Source: Bradyrhizobium sp. (lineage in GTDB: Bacteria; Pseudomonadota; Alphaproteobacteria; Rhizobiales; Xanthobacteraceae). From it: 9,380 nt of DNA. The position numbers and the translations under genes are program-made. Below the pieces are notes generated by a model that saw only the letters and a program-made list of their open reading frames with translations, had not been told where the DNA came from and searched no databases. Location: positions 1 to 9,380 of the forward strand of contig JAQGKJ010000215.1 in the NCBI GenBank assembly GCA_028290165.1. Direction: 5' to 3'. Position 1 is the stretch's first letter. The number at the start of each line of letters is the position of its first letter. Shown here piece by piece: positions 6,739 through 9,380 of this stretch.

Positions 6739-8475
6739 ATGGCCTTTGGACTTGAGCGACGCAGATTCGCTGTCTTGCGACTTAACCTTGGGCCAAAGGC
6801 CGTCGTCAGCGCCGCGCTCCTGATCGCCGTGAATACCGCGCTGGTGGTCGGTGCGGGATACTTGTCGCTGACACGCGACTTCGAGGCCCGCGCGGAGCGC
6901 GATATCGACGCCAACCTCCGCGCCCTCAGTCTCGCCTTCAGCGAAGCCTACCCCAATGCGAAGATCGCCATTCGAGACGGTGTCGTTGAACGCATTGAAA
7001 TTCCGCAGATGCCGGAATTTGCCGACCACAGGATTGTGGATCGGGCAACCTCCTATGTCGGCGGCACCGCCACGCTGTTCGTCTACGACGACGCCTCGCA
7101 GCAGTTTGTTCGCCGCACCACGAACGTGAAAAAGGAAAATGGCGAGCGGGCAGTCGGCACGCAACTCGCGGCCGATCATCCCGGGCAAGCCTTTGTCCGC
7201 CGCGGTGTGGCTTACAAAGGCCCGGCGGTATTGTTCGGGCGACGTTTCTACACGGCATACCAGCCGGTGTTTGGTGAGGCCGGCAAGGTGATCGGCATCG
7301 TCTATGTGGGGATTCCGACCGCCCAGCTCGACAGCGTGTTGTCGCAGGCGCTCTGGGCCATGGCGATTGCCGCAGGGATCGCCGCTTTGCTCGTGCTCGG
7401 CATGACGATGCTGATCGTCCGCCGCGTCACCAAGCCGCTGAGGGCCGTAACGGCATCGCTGACGGTTCTCGCCGAGGGAAGGACCGACGTCGAAATTCGC
7501 TACGCCGGTCGCCACGACGAAATCGGCGCGATCGCCCGGACAGTCGAGGTTTTCAAGAACAACCGGCTCGAACGCCGCCAACTCGAGGCCGAACGCATCA
7601 GCGCCGAGAAGCTTGCGATGGACCGGCGCAAGGCGGAGCTGAATCAATTTGTCGAGGATTTCCGTACCAAGATCGGTGGCATTATCGAGCGGGTCATGAA
7701 TTCTTCCGGGCAATTCGAGGAAGACGCGCAGCGGCTCTCCGTGACAGCGCATTCGACGGCGGAGATGTCGGGTCAATCCGCCGATGCCTCCCGGCACGCC
7801 TCTGAACACGTCCGCAGCGCCGCGGCCGCCTCGAACGAGCTGTCCCAGTCGATCGTTGAAATCAGCCGCCGGGTTCAAGAGTCGAACAGTGTTGCCGCCG
7901 AAGCGGTCAAGCAGGCCGACACGACCGATCAGCGGATGGCAGAATTGTCGGCCGCCGGGGAACGGATCGGCGATGTGGTCAAGCTGATCACATCGATTGC
8001 GGAACAGACCAATCTGCTCGCGCTCAACGCCACCATCGAAGCCGCACGCGCCGGCGACGCAGGCCGTGGATTTGCGGTTGTCGCGCAGGAGGTCAAGACC
8101 CTGGCTGGCCAGACCGCAAAGGCCACCGACGAGATAGCTGCGCACATCGTCAACATGCAGCGGGCTACGGGAGAGTCGGTCAATGCGATCAAGGCGATCG
8201 GGCTGACGATTGAGATCATCAGCGGGATCACCACGTCGATTTCCTCCGCCGTCGAGCAGCAGGGCACCGCGACTCAAAGCATCGCGCAAGGCGTCCAGGC
8301 TGCCGCCAGCGGTACCCTCGATGTTGCCGACAACATCGAGCGCGTGGCGAAAAATGCCCGCGAAACCGGAACGACGTCGGGCCTGATGCTGAAATCGGCG
8401 CAGGAACTGTCGGATGTGAGCGCCCACCTCAGGGACGAGGTCGAGAAGTTTTTGGACAGCGTTCGCGCGGCGTGA
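6739..8475 (+). CDS. Methyl-accepting chemotaxis protein with periplasmic sensor
   Basis: A 578-residue inner-membrane chemoreceptor that would signal to a CheA/CheW complex. A first membrane helix (~20-43) is followed by a ~160-residue periplasmic domain that looks like a single Cache-type sensor ([52 protein letters not shown]). A second helix (~203-227), a HAMP domain (~228-280) and a long coiled-coil signalling domain come next. The hairpin tip is near 420-455, with [18 protein letters not shown] and [15 protein letters not shown]. No CheR-binding pentapeptide is seen at the C-terminus (FLDSVRAA). I favour the ATG at 6739, eight bases after TGGAG, over one at 6697 that lacks a ribosome binding site and lies inside the inverted repeat; MAFG is also how relatives begin. 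The ligand is unknown. Confidence 0.92.
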   Translation: MAFGLERRRFAVLRLNLGPKAVVSAALLIAVNTALVVGAGYLSLTRDFEARAERDIDANLRALSLAFSEAYPNAKIAIRDGVVERIEIPQMPEFADHRIVDRATSYVGGTATLFVYDDASQQFVRRTTNVKKENGERAVGTQLAADHPGQAFVRRGVAYKGPAVLFGRRFYTAYQPVFGEAGKVIGIVYVGIPTAQLDSVLSQALWAMAIAAGIAALLVLGMTMLIVRRVTKPLRAVTASLTVLAEGRTDVEIRYAGRHDEIGAIARTVEVFKNNRLERRQLEAERISAEKLAMDRRKAELNQFVEDFRTKIGGIIERVMNSSGQFEEDAQRLSVTAHSTAEMSGQSADASRHASEHVRSAAAASNELSQSIVEISRRVQESNSVAAEAVKQADTTDQRMAELSAAGERIGDVVKLITSIAEQTNLLALNATIEAARAGDAGRGFAVVAQEVKTLAGQTAKATDEIAAHIVNMQRATGESVNAIKAIGLTIEIISGITTSISSAVEQQGTATQSIAQGVQAAASGTLDVADNIERVAKNARETGTTSGLMLKSAQELSDVSAHLRDEVEKFLDSVRAA

Positions 8476-8481
8476 TGCGAT

Positions 8482-8621
8482 CGTCATTCCGGGGCGATGC
8501 CAACGGGTCCGCGCCAAGCGCGGCCCGATGACAGGCTCCGTATCGAACCTCAGATGCGCAGTTGCGCACCGGGGAATCCTGAGATTCCGGGTTCGCATCT
8601 TCGATGCGCACCGGAATGACG
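8482..8621. repeat. Palindromic dispersed repeat (bradyrhizobial REP/MITE-like)
   Basis: The element is bounded by perfect 11-bp inverted ends, CGTCATTCCGG (8482-8492) and CCGGAATGACG (8611-8621). It contains two internal hairpins. One has a 10-bp stem with one bulged base at 8504-8527 (CGGGTCCGCGC, loop CAA, GCGCGGCCCG). The other is GGAATC-CTGA-GATTCC at 8573-8588. I recall near-identical sequences scattered between genes in Bradyrhizobium and Rhodopseudomonas. It fills nearly the whole gap between two convergent genes and may act as a bidirectional transcription stop. It encodes no protein. Confidence 0.75.
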
Positions 8622-8628
8622 CTACGCG

Positions 8629-9380
8629 TCATCCCAACCGCCAGCCCACCTCTTCGGCAAAGCTCTGGTAAAATTCGGCGTCATAGGCGCGCTCGGGCGT
8701 TTGCCGCACGCGCTCGTCGAGCTGGTGGGCGTCCTCGCCGACCAGGATGCGCCAGCGCTCGGCCTTGACGCCGTCGAGAATGATCTTTGCAGCTTGAGCA
8801 GCCGTGGTCGGCGCATCCTCGCGAAAGCTGCGGTCGCGCTCGGCCACGAGCGCCTGGATGTCCTCATCCGACATGGCAGCCGCGTCGATGCCGCCGGCGG
8901 CGAGGCGCGCGCGCGTCAGCGCGATTTCGTTCTCGCTCAGCCGGTCGGAATCGGTGCCGTTTTGGACTTTCCGGGAATTGGAGACAATCGAGGTACCGAT
9001 ATGGCCGGGCATCGCGACCGAGCATTTGACGTGCGGCGCGTTCAGCCGGAGATCGTTGATCAGCGCTTCGGTAAATCCCTTCACGGCGAATTTGGCGGCG
9101 CTGTAGGCGGTGTGCGACACGCCCATTCCAATCGAGGCCCAGAACCCGTTGACGCTACTGGTGTTGACGATGTGGCCCTCGTCGGCCTTCACCAGCATCG
9201 GCAGGAAGGTGCGGACGCCGAGATAGACGCCGCCCCAGCAGATGTTAAAAGTCCTTTCCCACTGCTCCCGCGTGTTGGTGAACAGGCTGCCGCCGCCGCC
9301 GATGCCGGCGTTGTTGAACAACAAATGGATTTTTTCGGTCGCCTGCTGCTCGGCGATCTCGTCGCGGAAGCGTTTTAACT
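8629..9380 (-). CDS. Short-chain dehydrogenase/reductase, 5' end outside window
   Basis: Classical SDR oxidoreductase that would use NAD(P)(H) on a hydroxyl or carbonyl substrate. About 249 residues are visible. The frame is open to the window edge, so the N-terminal TGxxxGxG cofactor loop is not seen. A TTG at 9324 opens an apparent start, but the sequence before it (RFRDEIAEQQATEKIHL) continues the Rossmann fold into LFNNAG, so the gene starts further right. Catalytic features are LFNNAGIGG, FNICWGG, the serine in NTSSVNG, and YSAAK with Tyr at codon 9105-9103 and Lys at 9093-9091. PGHIGTSI follows. The stop is TGA at 8631-8629, eight bases from the palindromic repeat, and the gene converges on the chemoreceptor gene. 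The substrate is unknown. Confidence 0.92.
   Translation of the reverse strand, partial: LKRFRDEIAEQQATEKIHLLFNNAGIGGGGSLFTNTREQWERTFNICWGGVYLGVRTFLPMLVKADEGHIVNTSSVNGFWASIGMGVSHTAYSAAKFAVKGFTEALINDLRLNAPHVKCSVAMPGHIGTSIVSNSRKVQNGTDSDRLSENEIALTRARLAAGGIDAAAMSDEDIQALVAERDRSFREDAPTTAAQAAKIILDGVKAERWRILVGEDAHQLDERVRQTPERAYDAEFYQSFAEEVGWRLG

Noticed and set aside
6688..8598. A 636-codon open frame on the minus strand
   Set aside because: It is antisense to the chemoreceptor gene, whose domains are unmistakable. Its translation is Arg/Gly/Asp-rich with no recognisable fold, as expected from the GC-rich third-position bias.
8701..9378. A 225-codon plus-strand open frame
   Set aside because: It is the complement of the short-chain dehydrogenase, which has all its expected motifs on the other strand.

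Overview
The window looks like part of a Bradyrhizobium-type alphaproteobacterial chromosome (Nitrobacteraceae). Most of it is GC-rich. The protein families are ones common in that group: an MddA-type membrane methyltransferase, a periplasmic-sensor chemoreceptor, a winged-helix/TPR regulator and an OmpA/Omp25-like barrel fragment. Two stretches also resemble dispersed repeats remembered from Bradyrhizobium and Rhodopseudomonas genomes. This assignment rests on recall of the families, not on a search.

Layout. Positions 1-186 hold a fragment of a dispersed repeat, and 187-398 hold no gene. A beta-class-like glutathione S-transferase (399-1043, minus) and an alpha/beta-hydrolase/adenylate-cyclase fusion (1367-2680, plus) are transcribed divergently from a 323-bp gap. 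Three bases after the cyclase stop comes the C-terminal piece of an outer-membrane barrel gene (2684-3055), whose 5' half is missing; a strong intrinsic terminator follows at 3082-3109. This left third is visibly less GC-rich than the rest, and the cut barrel gene suggests it was inserted or rearranged.

The middle third is one apparent functional unit. A cytoplasmic winged-helix/TolB-N-like/TPR regulator (3157-4734, minus) diverges from mddA (4892-5668, plus; methanethiol to dimethyl sulfide). An alpha/beta hydrolase (5761-6600) follows mddA on the same strand after a 10-bp perfect GC-rich hairpin. The regulator/mddA gap contains two near-identical 15-bp direct repeats exactly 22 bp apart. 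That is the geometry bound by OmpR/PhoB-type winged helices, so these repeats are the best candidate operator in the window.

The right third carries a methyl-accepting chemotaxis protein (start favoured at 6739) preceded by a two-tier inverted repeat (6674-6712). Next comes a palindromic repeat element (8482-8621) filling the gap between convergent genes. Last is a short-chain dehydrogenase (8629-9380, minus) whose N-terminus lies beyond the window edge.

No RNA gene, CRISPR array or complete insertion sequence was seen. The most promising untested points are the regulator/mddA/hydrolase unit with its repeat operator, the noncanonical hydrolase-cyclase fusion, and the nested dyad in front of the chemoreceptor.
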